64,000 bases of DNA from Dryocola clanedunensis (GCF_025215155.1 NZ_JALHAM010000122.1); one strand, 5' to 3'. Positions 27,231 through 36,442 are shown, counted from the stretch's first letter. Made by a program: numbers and translations. The notes: generated from the letters alone by a model not told the origin.

Positions 27231-28185
27231 AACGCTATTCCGGGCCGTATGCGATGCGCGCTCAGTGATCTTAGTGCACCAACAATCAATTAAACCGCGA
27301 CATTTCTAAATACATGAAACTATGGCGTAGGAAAAATGGTGATAATTTTCTGATTTCTCATTTTTAATATTTGTCCTTAATGTTACGCTGGAATTGCCGA
27401 TAACGCAGTACGGATAAAACAGTCCGGCGCTTTTGAATCACGGGTTAGAGAGAAACAGTTGGAAGATAAAGACATGGAGAGAGTATCTGGCTTGCGAGAG
27501 GGATAAATAAACATATCAACATCCGCAAACATTATCCTTACTCATCAAGGTTCAATGAAATAATATACAATTATTCATAGTTTCTATTTTAATATCTGTA
27601 CATCGTAACTTTATGGCGTTTATGCCTTGTGTAATGTGATTTGTTGGCTTTTAATCCTGCCAAGTCTTGGCTTTAAAGCATATTTATTTGAAATTAAGCC
27701 TTTCAATTGACATGGTTATTTTTGAGTTCTGATTTATAGGTTGAGCAATAACTTTTGTTAAACTAGTCTTAAATTAAGAGCCGTGTCGCTGGTAACGTTT
27801 ATTTCAAATAATCAAAATTACTTTTTGAATGGGGATTTTAAATGGGGTGTTTTTTTTGTTGTAATATGTGCGACAGATAGCATTACTGCCTTGAAGTTAA
27901 CTCATCAGAAGATTTTCACAGCGCCTTAGAAAATGAGTTATCTGGCATGATTTTTAAATGGTCTAAACAGAATGAAAAGAGAGAGGTAAAAGACTGTTAG
28001 CATGTAAAGCAAAGTCTTAAATGTAGATGTGACAGCGGAAAATCACATGTTCCCTTTTTAAAGCACCTATTGTGCTGTTCCTCAACGAGGCTGATAAGGT
28101 CAGAGGATAGAGTATTAAGTCTATATAACCGTACTTCCAACAGGGAAGCTTTATATATTTTCTGTAGACTAATTAAGGAATAATT
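27231..28185. promoter_or_regulatory. AT-rich 955-bp intergenic region before the DUF4331 gene
   Basis: No supported ORF or RNA gene was seen. The AT richness and length suggest a promoter under nucleoid-protein control (inference). A small AGCAC/GTGCT hairpin lies near 28062-28076, and AAGGA precedes the ATG at 28186. Confidence 0.4.
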
Positions 28186-29247
28186 ATGAAAATACAAACA
28201 CCTATGCTTAAATTTACTCTACTGATTACTTCACTTTTATGGACCTGGGGAGCCTTCGCCAGCCAGCACTTTGATTCCGCAGGTGAGAATACGGACCCAA
28301 GGATTATCCAACTCGATAATTATGTTTTCCAGTCATCGCTGGTGGATGCAACCTCTTTCATCATGGATGTTAACCCAGCACCAAAAAATGCCCCAGATGG
28401 TGTTTTCAAACCAGGTGTCCTTTATAACATCCATATTGCCAATGATGCTGAATTTAAGACCGGCCAGACTTTCTCGCTGATGTTCAATAACAATGGGGAG
28501 TACACGGTCTATCGATTAGCTGCACCTGATGCTCCCGTAGGAGAAAAAGGGCAGCCAATTGGTACGGGGGAACTGAATAAAAAAACCGCGCTGGCTGAAG
28601 GTGTTCGGGTATGGGCTGGCGTGGTGAAAGATCCCTTCTTTGCCAACTCCCAGGGCGTAGAACGCCTGCAACAGCAGCTCTCCAAAGGAACTTATGATCC
28701 CGCTATCTGGGCGTCAGCAAAAAGGAAGAACAGTTTTTCTGGCCGAAAATGTGCTGCCATAGTATTGGATGTCCCTAATAAGCTGCTGGGGAAAACAGTT
28801 AATGTGTTCATGACCACCGCGGTGCCAAAGGATTCCAGCTGGGAGCAAGTGCAGTATTCGGCGCTGCCGCTGCTCTCTTATTTCATGTTTGATGACAATA
28901 AAACATTAAAATCAGAGCACAACCGGAGCCGCCCTGGCAATATGCAGGATATGAGCAAATACGTTTCCGCCCGCGTGGCCCATACCAGCAGCGTGACCAA
29001 CAGCCAAAAAGACCCTCAGGCTTATGGCGATAGAGTAGCCAGTATGCTGGTGCCGGATGTCATTACCTATTACACCTGGACCGCGGCAAGATTCACGGCA
29101 GGGGCGATCAATGGTCGCAGCCTGAGTGATGATGCCATGAGTGAGATGCTGACGTTGCTGTTAGGTGAGCCAGTCGACCAACGGGTGACCAATAAAAAGA
29201 TGTATACGCATTATTTTCCGTATCTGATTCCGGCTCCTTTTGAATAA
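28186..29247 (+). CDS. Exported DUF4331-family protein
   Basis: 353 aa with an N-terminal signal peptide (~1-25, ending GAFASQ). The mature start ASQHFDSAGENTDPR and the element DNYVFQSSLVDATSFIMDVNP resemble the pattern at the start of DUF4331 proteins, a family of secreted proteins without a proven activity. Two Cys are visible, one in the signal region of the track-free mature part (KCAAIVLDVP). It stands alone between adhesin 3 and LysR paralogue 4, with terminators on both sides. A link to the adhesin island is only positional. Confidence 0.65.
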   Translation: MKIQTPMLKFTLLITSLLWTWGAFASQHFDSAGENTDPRIIQLDNYVFQSSLVDATSFIMDVNPAPKNAPDGVFKPGVLYNIHIANDAEFKTGQTFSLMFNNNGEYTVYRLAAPDAPVGEKGQPIGTGELNKKTALAEGVRVWAGVVKDPFFANSQGVERLQQQLSKGTYDPAIWASAKRKNSFSGRKCAAIVLDVPNKLLGKTVNVFMTTAVPKDSSWEQVQYSALPLLSYFMFDDNKTLKSEHNRSRPGNMQDMSKYVSARVAHTSSVTNSQKDPQAYGDRVASMLVPDVITYYTWTAARFTAGAINGRSLSDDAMSEMLTLLLGEPVDQRVTNKKMYTHYFPYLIPAPFE

Positions 29248-29395
29248 GCGAGCATGGTCAGGAAACTATGCATCCGTTATTTGCGAAGGCCTTTTAGAAA
29301 CTCGCGATGATATGTTATTTACCATAATAGTCGTTTTTAATTTTACGACAGACTGTTGAGGAAAAACATTGCGGGTTAGTCAAAACATCGGCAAA

Positions 29396-29428
29396 GCACC
29401 GGCGAGATAATCGTTCGGTGCCTTTTTT
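29396..29428 (+). terminator. Rho-independent terminator after the DUF4331 gene
   Basis: GCACCG (29396-29401) pairs with CGGTGC (29416-29421), followed by six T residues. Confidence 0.8.
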
Positions 29429-29542
29429 GCATAGCCAAAAGGCTTGACTAACCATCATGATCCTTCAAACAACCTGCTAAAAGTACGCCAGAAAAACACC
29501 TGTATTTTTTGTTGTCAGCGCCGGAACATGCTATCACTGCGA

Positions 29543-30442
29543 TTACTCATCAGGTTTAAAAATATTCCGCAATGTCCTCATGATGTCCTGGAGTTGTTCA
29601 TCATTGGCGGCGTTATGGTTATAGTGTAAATAATAGCTAACGTGCATGTTTAATTCTGGTGGTGGGGAATGTTCAATCATGGGTAACCTTTTTACTATCA
29701 AACGGGAAAGACTCTCAGGCATCAATATGATGTGATCGGAGAAAGCGCAGGCCATCACCATGTTCAGAGAGTCACCGGACACCACCCTGACTTTGCGTTT
29801 GTCCATTAAATCGTTAAAACGTCTGGCCTGTTTTTTGTCATCGTAAAGATAATTTATCTTTCGTGACCAGTGCACATGACGACACGTTGTCCATTGTTTA
29901 AGCGTAAACTCATCGTTGGCCAACGGGTTATCTTTAGCCATCAAAATTTTCATTCCGCCGGTAAATAATAAACTCTGGACAATGTCGCTGTCGGGCGGCA
30001 GTCGGGTACCGGCATCGATATCAACCTTTTTACAGTGCAGTCCGAGAAGGCGGTTTTCATCCTCCATTTCTGATGGCAAAAAACTAATCTGTCGCGGGTA
30101 ATTTTTCCTTTCAGACACTTTTTTTGAGATTAAAAACTCCACTATAGAGTCGGTGCAGATAGATATTTTTCTGTCACTGGATGAATCAGTCTGGTGGCTA
30201 TCACTCAAGTGCCTGGAAAGGCTGAGATAACGCTGCCCAAGCTCATTGGCGATATCGTTAGGGATCATGCCAGCTTTCGTTCTCAAAAAAAGAACAGAGC
30301 CGGTTTCTTTTCTGGCTTTATTTAATAGATAGCTTACGGCACCGGGTGTCACATCAAGGAGCTGGGCTGTTTTCTTTACGCTTTTACAGGTCATTAATAA
30401 ATAAACAGCCCTCAGTACTTTTATATCGATTGAATCAATCAT
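29543..30442 (-). CDS. LysR-type transcriptional regulator (island paralogue 4)
   Basis: 299 aa. The start MIDSIDIKVLRAVYLLMTCKSV aligns with the other three regulators. HTH at ~5-62 (KKTAQLLDVTPGAVSYLLNKAR, LFLRTKAGMIP). The effector domain has VDIDAGTRLPPDSDI in place of the DIDIG element. It faces away from the FAD-oxidoreductase gene, with 680 bp between their starts, and points toward the adhesin island. It marks the right edge of the LysR-bracketed region. Target unknown. Confidence 0.8.
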   Translation of the reverse strand: MIDSIDIKVLRAVYLLMTCKSVKKTAQLLDVTPGAVSYLLNKARKETGSVLFLRTKAGMIPNDIANELGQRYLSLSRHLSDSHQTDSSSDRKISICTDSIVEFLISKKVSERKNYPRQISFLPSEMEDENRLLGLHCKKVDIDAGTRLPPDSDIVQSLLFTGGMKILMAKDNPLANDEFTLKQWTTCRHVHWSRKINYLYDDKKQARRFNDLMDKRKVRVVSGDSLNMVMACAFSDHIILMPESLSRLIVKRLPMIEHSPPPELNMHVSYYLHYNHNAANDEQLQDIMRTLRNIFKPDE

Positions 30443-31122
30443 GTTGTTACTCTCTTTTTTGGTATATGAAATTTTATTTTCCGATGATTTAATTTGCAGG
30501 TGTATTTTTTCGCTGACTTGCCGTGTCTATCATTGTCAGTAGTGATGCTGATAAAGCAGAGGATAAGTTATTGAGACCCAATCGAACATACGGCTGCGAC
30601 TTTGTCGTGATAAGTAAATTACAATAACACTTTAATGAAGTGATTTTTTTCTTTATAAATGCAGCCTGAAGTAAAATACGTGCAGGGATTATTATGAAGG
30701 GAGGTAATTAGTGTGAGTGATTTTTGTAGTTGAAGGCCCTTTTGGCATCTATGGTGCCATATTAACGTAATGAAAAATAGTATTTTGACTGTTTTCCTGG
30801 GGATGAAAAACAAAATTTCTAAAATTAAAATCATCTCGATGTTGATTCATTTGTCACCACTTGCAGAGGATTCGTTTTCTGACAAGTGTCTGTCAGGTCT
30901 GCTCACCATCATGATATCATCTGCCATGGAAACAGTTATGATATGTTAATTAATGCCATGGTTCGCTCACCAGGAAATATCATCTTCGTTTGTCCACTCT
31001 ATCGTCAGAGGGGATTGCTCTGATAGAGTGCTGGAAGGACCACGTGGCGTGCAGCCGCTCTTGATAATGCATCATCGGGAATAATTTTTTTTGAGTTCTT
31101 TTTATATACCAGTAGAAGGGTA
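30443..31122. promoter_or_regulatory. Divergent intergenic region between LysR paralogue 4 and the membrane/FAD fusion gene
   Basis: 680 bp, mostly AT-rich, no supported ORF. CACTCTAT (30995-31002) and ATAGAGTG (31023-31030), with inner CAGAG/CTCTG arms, form a strong hairpin ~95 bp ahead of the ATG at 31123. It could lie in the 5' UTR or overlap an operator. Confidence 0.45.
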
Positions 31123-33285
31123 ATGAGCATGATGCAGAAGAAAAATAAAATTATTGTACTGGCAATAGTTTTCCTGGTGATGATTATCTTTATCTTCTCC
31201 CCGGCAGCAGATTATCTGAATCTGGCGGCACTGAAGAGCCATCAGGCTATGTTGAATAGTTGGGTTATTCAGAATCCCTGGTCGGCAGGTAGCCTTTTTT
31301 TCTTATTCTATGTCCTGATTACCGCCTTATCTGTACCCGGAGCCGCGTTGATGACGCTGCTCGGGGGAGCCATGTTTGGCCTGACGGCAGGAACGCTATT
31401 GGTTTCATTTGCCTCCACACTCGGAGCTTCTTTGGCAATGCTTTTGAGCCGCTTTTTGCTTCGTGACTGGGTTCAGCAACGATTTCAACAGCGAATTGGC
31501 ACGATTGATAGAGGGATCGAGCGGGATGGTGCGTTCTACCTGTTTGCGCTACGCCTGGTGCCGGTGTTTCCTTTCTTCCTTATCAACCTGACGATGGGGC
31601 TTACTCGCCTGCCGGTACGTACTTTTTGGTGGGTCAGCCAGTTGGGGATGCTGCCTGGCACGTTGGTCTATGTGAATGCGGGCCGCGAACTCGCACAAAT
31701 CACCTCGCTTGCCGGAATAGTGACCCCCGGGCTGATTGGGGCATTTGTTCTGCTGGCACTGCTACCGCTTGTCTCCCGTAAGGCACTTGATCTTTTCAAG
31801 CAGCGTCAGCGCTGTGCCGGATGGCGCAAACCAGCGCACTTCGATCGTAATCTGGTGGTCATTGGCGCCGGTTCGGGCGGCTTAGTCTCAGCCTATATAG
31901 CCGCGGCTATCAAAGCGAAAGTCACGCTAATCGAAAAGAGCGAGATGGGCGGGGACTGCCTGAACACCGGTTGTGTGCCTTCAAAAGCATTAATCCGCGC
32001 GGCGCGCCTGGCCCATGACCTGAAACAGGCGGAATTACTGGGACTGAATAACGTTTCCTTTGAGGTGAATTTTGCGGCTGTTATGGAACGTGTGCAGCAG
32101 GTTATTGAACGTATTGCGCCTCATGATTCTGTCGAGCGCTATGCTCAGTTGGGGGTTGAAGTGATCCAGGGGAAAGCGACGATTACGTCTCCCTGGAGTG
32201 TCGAAGTCAACGGTCAACATCTCACTGCCCGCTCGTTAATTATTGCCACTGGCGCAAGGCCATTTATTCCTCAGATACCCGGCCTGGAACAGGTTGACGC
32301 CCTGACTACCGACACGATTTGGTCACTACGCGAAAAACCAGGGCGATTATTGATCCTGGGAGGAGGCCCCGTCGGCTGTGAGCTGGCGCAGGCTTTTCAG
32401 CGTTTGGGATGCGACGTGACGCTGGTTGAACGCGGCGCGCGGCTGTTAAAGCGCGAAGACGACGACGCCAGCGAGGCCGTCATGCAGGCACTTATTGCAG
32501 ATGGCGTGGAAGTGCACCTGCGGCAGCAAACGGTACGTTTTGAAACGCAAGCAGGCGTGCAGAGACTCATTTGCTATGACGAAGAACATGATACTGAAAT
32601 CTCGCTGCCCTTCGATCGTGTCCTGCTGGCTCTGGGGCGAAGGGCAAATGTGAGTGGCTTTGGCCTGGAGACGCTCTTGCTTGCCGTCAGAGACGACGGA
32701 ACCCTGGAGACAGATGAGTATCTGGCGACACGCTTTGCGCATATTTTTGCTGTGGGCGATGTCACCGGGCCTTACCAGTTCACCCACGCTGCGGCTCACC
32801 AGGCCTGGTTTGCCGCGGTGAATGGCCTGTTCGGTCAGTTTAAACGTTTCAAAGTGGATTACCGGTTAATGCCCCGGGCAACGTTTACTGCTCCTGAAGT
32901 TGCCTGTGCAGGACTCAATGAGCAGGAAGCCAGGCGAAAGGGGATCGCGTATGAGGTGACACGGTTTGAACTCAACGAGCTGGATCGCGCGATTACGGAA
33001 AACGTGGCACACGGGTATATCAAAGTCCTGACCGAACCTGGCCGGGACCGTATTCTGGGCGTGACCATTGTCGGCGAACAGGCCGGTGAGTCGATCGCGG
33101 AGTTCGTTACCGCCATGAAACATGGCTACGGGCTGAATAAGATATTGGGCACGATCCATATTTATCCTACCCTGAGTGAAGCCAATAAATACGTTGCCGG
33201 CGCATGGAAAAAGGCACACGCCCCCAGGCGTACTCTGCATATCCTGGCGCGTTTCCACCGCTGGCGGTTAGGTAAGAAATCCTGA
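31123..33285 (+). CDS. TVP38/DedA-type membrane domain fused to a pyridine nucleotide-disulfide oxidoreductase
   Basis: 720 aa. Residues ~1-225 are a polytopic VTT/TVP38-like membrane domain (ALMTLLGGAMFGL, LRLVPVFPFFLINLTMGL). Residues ~240-710 are a class I flavoprotein disulfide reductase. It has an FAD site VIGAGSGGLVSA, the redox pair in GGDCLNTGCVPSKAL (~275-289), an NAD(P)H site ILGGGPVGCELA and the second FAD site FAVGDVTG. The C-terminus carries HIYPTLSEA with the His-Glu pair of the dimerisation domain. It lacks the N-terminal HMA and C-terminal Cys pair of mercuric reductase. A membrane-tethered reductase of unknown substrate is the best description. A ribosome site AGAAGGG lies at 31114-31120. 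Confidence 0.8.
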   Translation: MSMMQKKNKIIVLAIVFLVMIIFIFSPAADYLNLAALKSHQAMLNSWVIQNPWSAGSLFFLFYVLITALSVPGAALMTLLGGAMFGLTAGTLLVSFASTLGASLAMLLSRFLLRDWVQQRFQQRIGTIDRGIERDGAFYLFALRLVPVFPFFLINLTMGLTRLPVRTFWWVSQLGMLPGTLVYVNAGRELAQITSLAGIVTPGLIGAFVLLALLPLVSRKALDLFKQRQRCAGWRKPAHFDRNLVVIGAGSGGLVSAYIAAAIKAKVTLIEKSEMGGDCLNTGCVPSKALIRAARLAHDLKQAELLGLNNVSFEVNFAAVMERVQQVIERIAPHDSVERYAQLGVEVIQGKATITSPWSVEVNGQHLTARSLIIATGARPFIPQIPGLEQVDALTTDTIWSLREKPGRLLILGGGPVGCELAQAFQRLGCDVTLVERGARLLKREDDDASEAVMQALIADGVEVHLRQQTVRFETQAGVQRLICYDEEHDTEISLPFDRVLLALGRRANVSGFGLETLLLAVRDDGTLETDEYLATRFAHIFAVGDVTGPYQFTHAAAHQAWFAAVNGLFGQFKRFKVDYRLMPRATFTAPEVACAGLNEQEARRKGIAYEVTRFELNELDRAITENVAHGYIKVLTEPGRDRILGVTIVGEQAGESIAEFVTAMKHGYGLNKILGTIHIYPTLSEANKYVAGAWKKAHAPRRTLHILARFHRWRLGKKS

Positions 33286-33585
33286 TGGCAGCGTCATCCT
33301 GCAATGTGACGAGTATGGTCATCAGTCCCAAATGACAGGCACCCGACAGAGTGTTTAAAAATAGCACCGAGAAAGCTCGCTACTGGCAGGCAGGTATGAA
33401 CTGAAGGGAAGAAATGGGCCGCCACCGGGGCCTCAAACCCCGAGCTGATGACAATGAGTCACTGACTCTTCCCGATGAGTGAGTGGCGATCGGATAGATT
33501 AAATTGGCTGTTCATGTCTCCGCTATGGCAGTAGCGAGATGCATTATTAACAGAACGGACAAATGCATCACGTAAAATAATATAC
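33286..33585. other. Short intergenic stretch after the membrane/FAD fusion gene
   Basis: 300 bp without a supported gene. No clear terminator with a T-run was found on the plus strand. The T-run at 33590-33596 belongs to the 3' end of the small minus-strand ORF. Confidence 0.3.
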
Positions 33586-33756
33586 TTAGTTTTTTTGCAC
33601 ATCACCGCTAGTCAGCGGCGTGTTATCAGTATTCTCATTGTCAAAAACCGAGTCAATTAATGCATCTATTTTTTTTCGTGATGAGAAATCTTCAGAAAAG
33701 CAGAGACCTACCATTTCGATAAAGTCTTCATCGGAGTTTTCCTTACTCTTTGCCAT
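33586..33756 (-). CDS. Small acidic protein of unknown function, 56 aa
   Basis: An ATG at 33756 opens a 56-codon frame ending at 33586 (MAKSKENSDEDFIEMVGLCF ... LTSGDVQKN). AGGA lies 8-11 nt upstream of the ATG (AGGATGACCTATG on the minus strand). The product is hydrophilic and acidic, with one Cys, an FIEMVGL patch and a predicted-helical centre (SSRKKIDALIDSVFDNEN). There is no signal peptide or membrane segment. It lies alone in a 1-kb gap. I do not recognise a family. The ribosome site and amino-acid composition argue for a real gene; a small regulator is possible but not shown. Confidence 0.55.
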   Translation of the reverse strand: MAKSKENSDEDFIEMVGLCFSEDFSSRKKIDALIDSVFDNENTDNTPLTSGDVQKN

Positions 33757-34336
33757 AGGTCATCCTTTCTGGGGCAAGTGCTATTGATACAGTTAAGGCA
33801 CAACTTTGGAAGCAAACGGTGGTCGTCATTGATACTGGCAGATAATATTATTTTAATACCTGAGATAAATCTACTTGTCACTCATTTTTATCCATTCCTT
33901 CTGAATAACCTGGATGTTTTTTTGTGAACGTATCTTTTATTAAATGAAGTGGCGTGGTTTAAATTTTAAAAATAGACGAGGGTAAGGGTGGTGAATCAAG
34001 TGATTGTATAGACTGACTATTATTGCCCTGGGGTGATAAGCCCACCGTGGGGCGCACTTTGAATAATGAAATACCCATGGAGGATAATTCATCTTGATGA
34101 TTAATCAGATTTTATTCCAGCGCTCGATGTATGGTTCTTTTTCATCGCTCGGTATTTTGTTTATACATCCCTCCAGATGGGATGCACACGCCCTCTACAT
34201 CAGCATTGAATTCAATTTTTTTAAAATGCAATCGATAATAAGTTGTTTTTAATTGTGATGGCGCGTTCGTTTAAGCTTAAATTGTTGTTATGGGACTATA
34301 TTCGAATTTTTGTAACTAAAAAGGATGAGATTAAAG
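33757..34336. other. AT-rich intergenic region
   Basis: 580 bp with no supported ORF, RNA or repeat. It should contain the promoter of the minus-strand small ORF and that of the small exported protein at 34337. Confidence 0.3.
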
Positions 34337-34606
34337 ATGATGCGTTTGATAGTTGTGGCCATGCTTTTATTAACAGGAACGGCGAACGCGGGCAGTGCGC
34401 TGGTGTGTAAGTCTAAGGCCGCGCAACCGGACCACCAGGGGAATATCAGTAATTTATCGAATAAAACGCAGTTTACCTGCGATGAGAAAGTCAAAGGAAC
34501 GATTCCCGAATTAAGCACAGAGGGATGGCGTATCGTTCAGGTATCACAGCAGGAAGATGCAGAGAAAGATGAAGGGGTTTATCAGGAACTTATCATCGAG
34601 AAGTAG
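34337..34606 (+). CDS. Small exported protein of unknown function
   Basis: 89 aa from ATG 34337. The in-frame ATG at 34325 overlaps the AAGGA ribosome site, so it is not the start. A signal peptide covers ~1-19 (MMRLIVVAMLLLTGTANAGS). The mature part has two Cys about 26 residues apart (LVCKSK, FTCDEK), possibly one disulfide. It ends with EGWRIVQVSQQ, a pattern seen in several short periplasmic proteins. No function can be named. Confidence 0.65.
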   Translation: MMRLIVVAMLLLTGTANAGSALVCKSKAAQPDHQGNISNLSNKTQFTCDEKVKGTIPELSTEGWRIVQVSQQEDAEKDEGVYQELIIEK

Positions 34607-34633
34607 AGCGTCTTCACTGCAATCATATCAATA

Positions 34634-34694
34634 AGGCGGATGACGCTACGCTTATCCGCCCTACGCGATCGCCTCAAGGGCGGATAAGCGCAGT
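34634..34694. repeat. REP/BIME-type palindromic element
   Basis: GGCGGATGACGCTACGCTTATCCGCCCTAC-like sequence followed by an inverted GGGCGGATAAGCG unit. It matches the general REP pattern of enterobacteria. It sits at the 3' side of the small exported gene, where such elements protect or end mRNAs. Confidence 0.75.
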
Positions 34695-34716
34695 GCCATG
34701 TACCGGGAGTGTACAA

Positions 34717-34897
34717 GACGAAAAAAAAGCCCGCATTTGCATGCGAGCTCTTCTTTTAATGTGGCGGTGAGAGAGGGGCTGATTCGCTACGCTCACCCTG
34801 CGGGCGTCATGGACATCTCTGTCCCTGACGTCCAACAGGCTAAAGCCTGTTGTCGAACCCTGTCGAGGATTCTCACCCTCTCTCTTATGGTGCTATA
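34717..34897 (-). ncRNA. RtT-like tRNA-derived repeat unit 2
   Basis: A 181-bp unit, almost identical to the unit at 34898-35078. Reading from the tRNA side (minus strand), it contains the last ~17 nt of tRNA-Ser (CCCCTCTCTCACCGCCA) and a hairpin GAGCTCGCAT/ATGCGGGCT with a U-run. This is the organisation of the rtT repeats behind tyrT in E. coli (established knowledge). Assignment to the RtT family is by recall of pattern, not a covariance search. Confidence 0.6.
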
Positions 34898-35078
34898 GAC
34901 GAAAAAAAAGCCCGCATTTGCATGCGAGCTCTTCTTCTAATGTGGCGGTGAGAGAGGGGCTGATTCGCTACGCTCACCCTGCGGGCGTCATGGCCATATC
35001 TGTCCCTGACGTCCAACAGGCTAAAGCCTGTTGTCGAACCCTGTCGAGGATTCTCACCCTCTCTCTTATGGTGCTATA
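34898..35078 (-). ncRNA. RtT-like tRNA-derived repeat unit 1
   Basis: First 181-bp unit downstream of tRNA-Ser. It carries an AACAGGCTTTAGCCTGTT hairpin, a GGGTTCGAC T-loop-like segment, the copied tRNA 3' end and its own terminator hairpin. It differs from unit 2 by only a few bases. Transcription would start at the tRNA promoter and read through the first terminator. Confidence 0.6.
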
Positions 35079-35082
35079 GACG

Positions 35083-35112
35083 AAAAAAGAGCCCGCATTT
35101 GCATGCGAGCTC
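35083..35112 (-). terminator. Terminator of tRNA-Ser
   Basis: On the minus strand GAGCTCGCAT-GCAA-ATGCGGGCTC is followed by six T residues, starting 12 nt after the tRNA CCA end. The same hairpin recurs at the ends of the two downstream units. Confidence 0.85.
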
Positions 35113-35123
35113 TTCTTTTAATG

Positions 35124-35211
35124 TGGCGGTGAGAGAGGGGTTCGAACCCTCGATACGTTGCCGTATACACACTTTCCAGGCGTGCTCCTTCAGCCACTCG
35201 GACACCTCACC
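35124..35211 (-). tRNA. serX: tRNA-Ser (anticodon GGA)
   Basis: 88 nt, from GGTGAGGTGTCCGAGTGG to an encoded CCA. It has a long variable arm typical of class II tRNAs, the anticodon loop CTGGAAA (anticodon GGA) and the T-loop GGTTCGAACC. In E. coli serX stands at the same place, beside ghrA. The long ORF reading into this tRNA from ghrA is an artefact. Confidence 0.97.
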
Positions 35212-35419
35212 GTATTGTTGCTCCAGCGCGGCTGGAACGGGCGCTAATGTAGGGAAAATGACTTATCTCGTCAATGACCTTTTCACCGAATTCCGCTCGT
35301 TTAGCCAAACTTCACGCAAGTTGTGCTTTAAATCAGCAAAGGCCGCTGCTTTTTTATTACATTCAGTACTTGAATTGATTCGCGTTTCGCGTAAGCCTAA
35401 GAAAAAAAGAGGAGAAAGC

Positions 35420-36361
35420 GTGGATATCATATTTTATCACCCAACGTTCGATACCCGGTCGTGGCTGACCGGCCTGCAAAACTTACTGCCCAATGCACGC
35501 GTTCGTGAGTGGACGCCTGGCGATAACGGCCCTGCGGATTATGCGCTGGTCTGGCACCCACCGGTGGAAATGCTCGCCGGACGGAAACAGCTCAAGGCGG
35601 TTTTTGCGCTTGGTGCCGGTGTGGATTCTATTCTCAGCCGCCTTCAGGCTCACCCCGATATGCTCCCCGCCGGAGTGCCGCTGTTCCGCCTGGAAGATAC
35701 CGGGATGGGGCTACAGATGCAGGAGTATGCCGTAAGCCAGGTGCTGCACTGGTTCCGTCGTTTTGATGATTACCAGGCACAAAAGCTTGAGGCGAACTGG
35801 CAGCCGCTGGAAGATTACCGTCGTGAAGCGTTCACTATTGGCCTGCTCGGCGCTGGCGTTCTGGGCAGCAAGGTGGCGGAAAGTCTGCTTGCGTGGGGAT
35901 TCCCGGTGCGCTGCTGGAGCCGCAGTAAAAAGGATTATCCAGGCGTCACAAGCTTCGCGGGCGAAGAGCAGCTCGGTGAGTTCCTCAGCGATACGCGGGT
36001 GCTGATTAATCTGCTACCGAATACTCCGCAAACCGTGGGTATCATCAATAAGTCTTTGCTGACGCAGCTTGCCGACCAGGCGTATGTGCTTAATCTGGCG
36101 CGCGGCGTCCATCTTGTGGAGGCAGACCTGCTGGCCTCGCTGGAAAACGGCAAGATCAAAGGTGCCATGCTGGACGTCTTCGCGAAAGAGCCTCTGCCAG
36201 CCGATAACCCATTGTGGAAACATCCTCGCGTGGCGATAACCCCTCACGTTGCGGCGGTGACACGCCCGGATGAGGCTATGGCCTATATTGCAAAGACGAT
36301 CGGCCAGATTGAGAAGGGCGATAAGCCGACCGGAGAAGTTTCTCTGCATCACGGCTATTAA
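35420..36361 (+). CDS. ghrA: Glyoxylate/hydroxypyruvate reductase A
   Basis: 313 aa from GTG 35420 with GGAGA just upstream; a longer frame would run through tRNA-Ser. It is a D-2-hydroxyacid dehydrogenase with Rossmann motif GLLGAGVLGSKVA (~140-155), the catalytic Arg in NLARGVH, a Glu in FAKEPLP and the His in ITPHVAA. It reduces glyoxylate to glycolate and hydroxypyruvate to glycerate with NADPH in the cytoplasm. The start MDIIFYHPTFDT and the order ghrA-ycdX-ycdY-ycdZ agree with E. coli. Confidence 0.95.
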   Translation: MDIIFYHPTFDTRSWLTGLQNLLPNARVREWTPGDNGPADYALVWHPPVEMLAGRKQLKAVFALGAGVDSILSRLQAHPDMLPAGVPLFRLEDTGMGLQMQEYAVSQVLHWFRRFDDYQAQKLEANWQPLEDYRREAFTIGLLGAGVLGSKVAESLLAWGFPVRCWSRSKKDYPGVTSFAGEEQLGEFLSDTRVLINLLPNTPQTVGIINKSLLTQLADQAYVLNLARGVHLVEADLLASLENGKIKGAMLDVFAKEPLPADNPLWKHPRVAITPHVAAVTRPDEAMAYIAKTIGQIEKGDKPTGEVSLHHGY

Positions 36362-36442
36362 ACTGCGGCCCGGCGCCGCTGCCGGGCTAAAATTCAACGG
36401 CGATAACTGCTATCCTTGGCTAAAAGAGAAAAGGAGAGAGCC

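Noticed and set aside
34698..34898. 66-codon ORF in the tRNA-derived repeat
   Set aside because: It lies inside the RtT-like unit and its terminator on the opposite strand. A similar frame appears in each unit. A protein product cannot be supported.
35099..35419. N-terminal extension of ghrA
   Set aside because: The extension runs through tRNA-Ser and its terminator. The true start is GTG 35420 with a ribosome site and alignment to E. coli GhrA.
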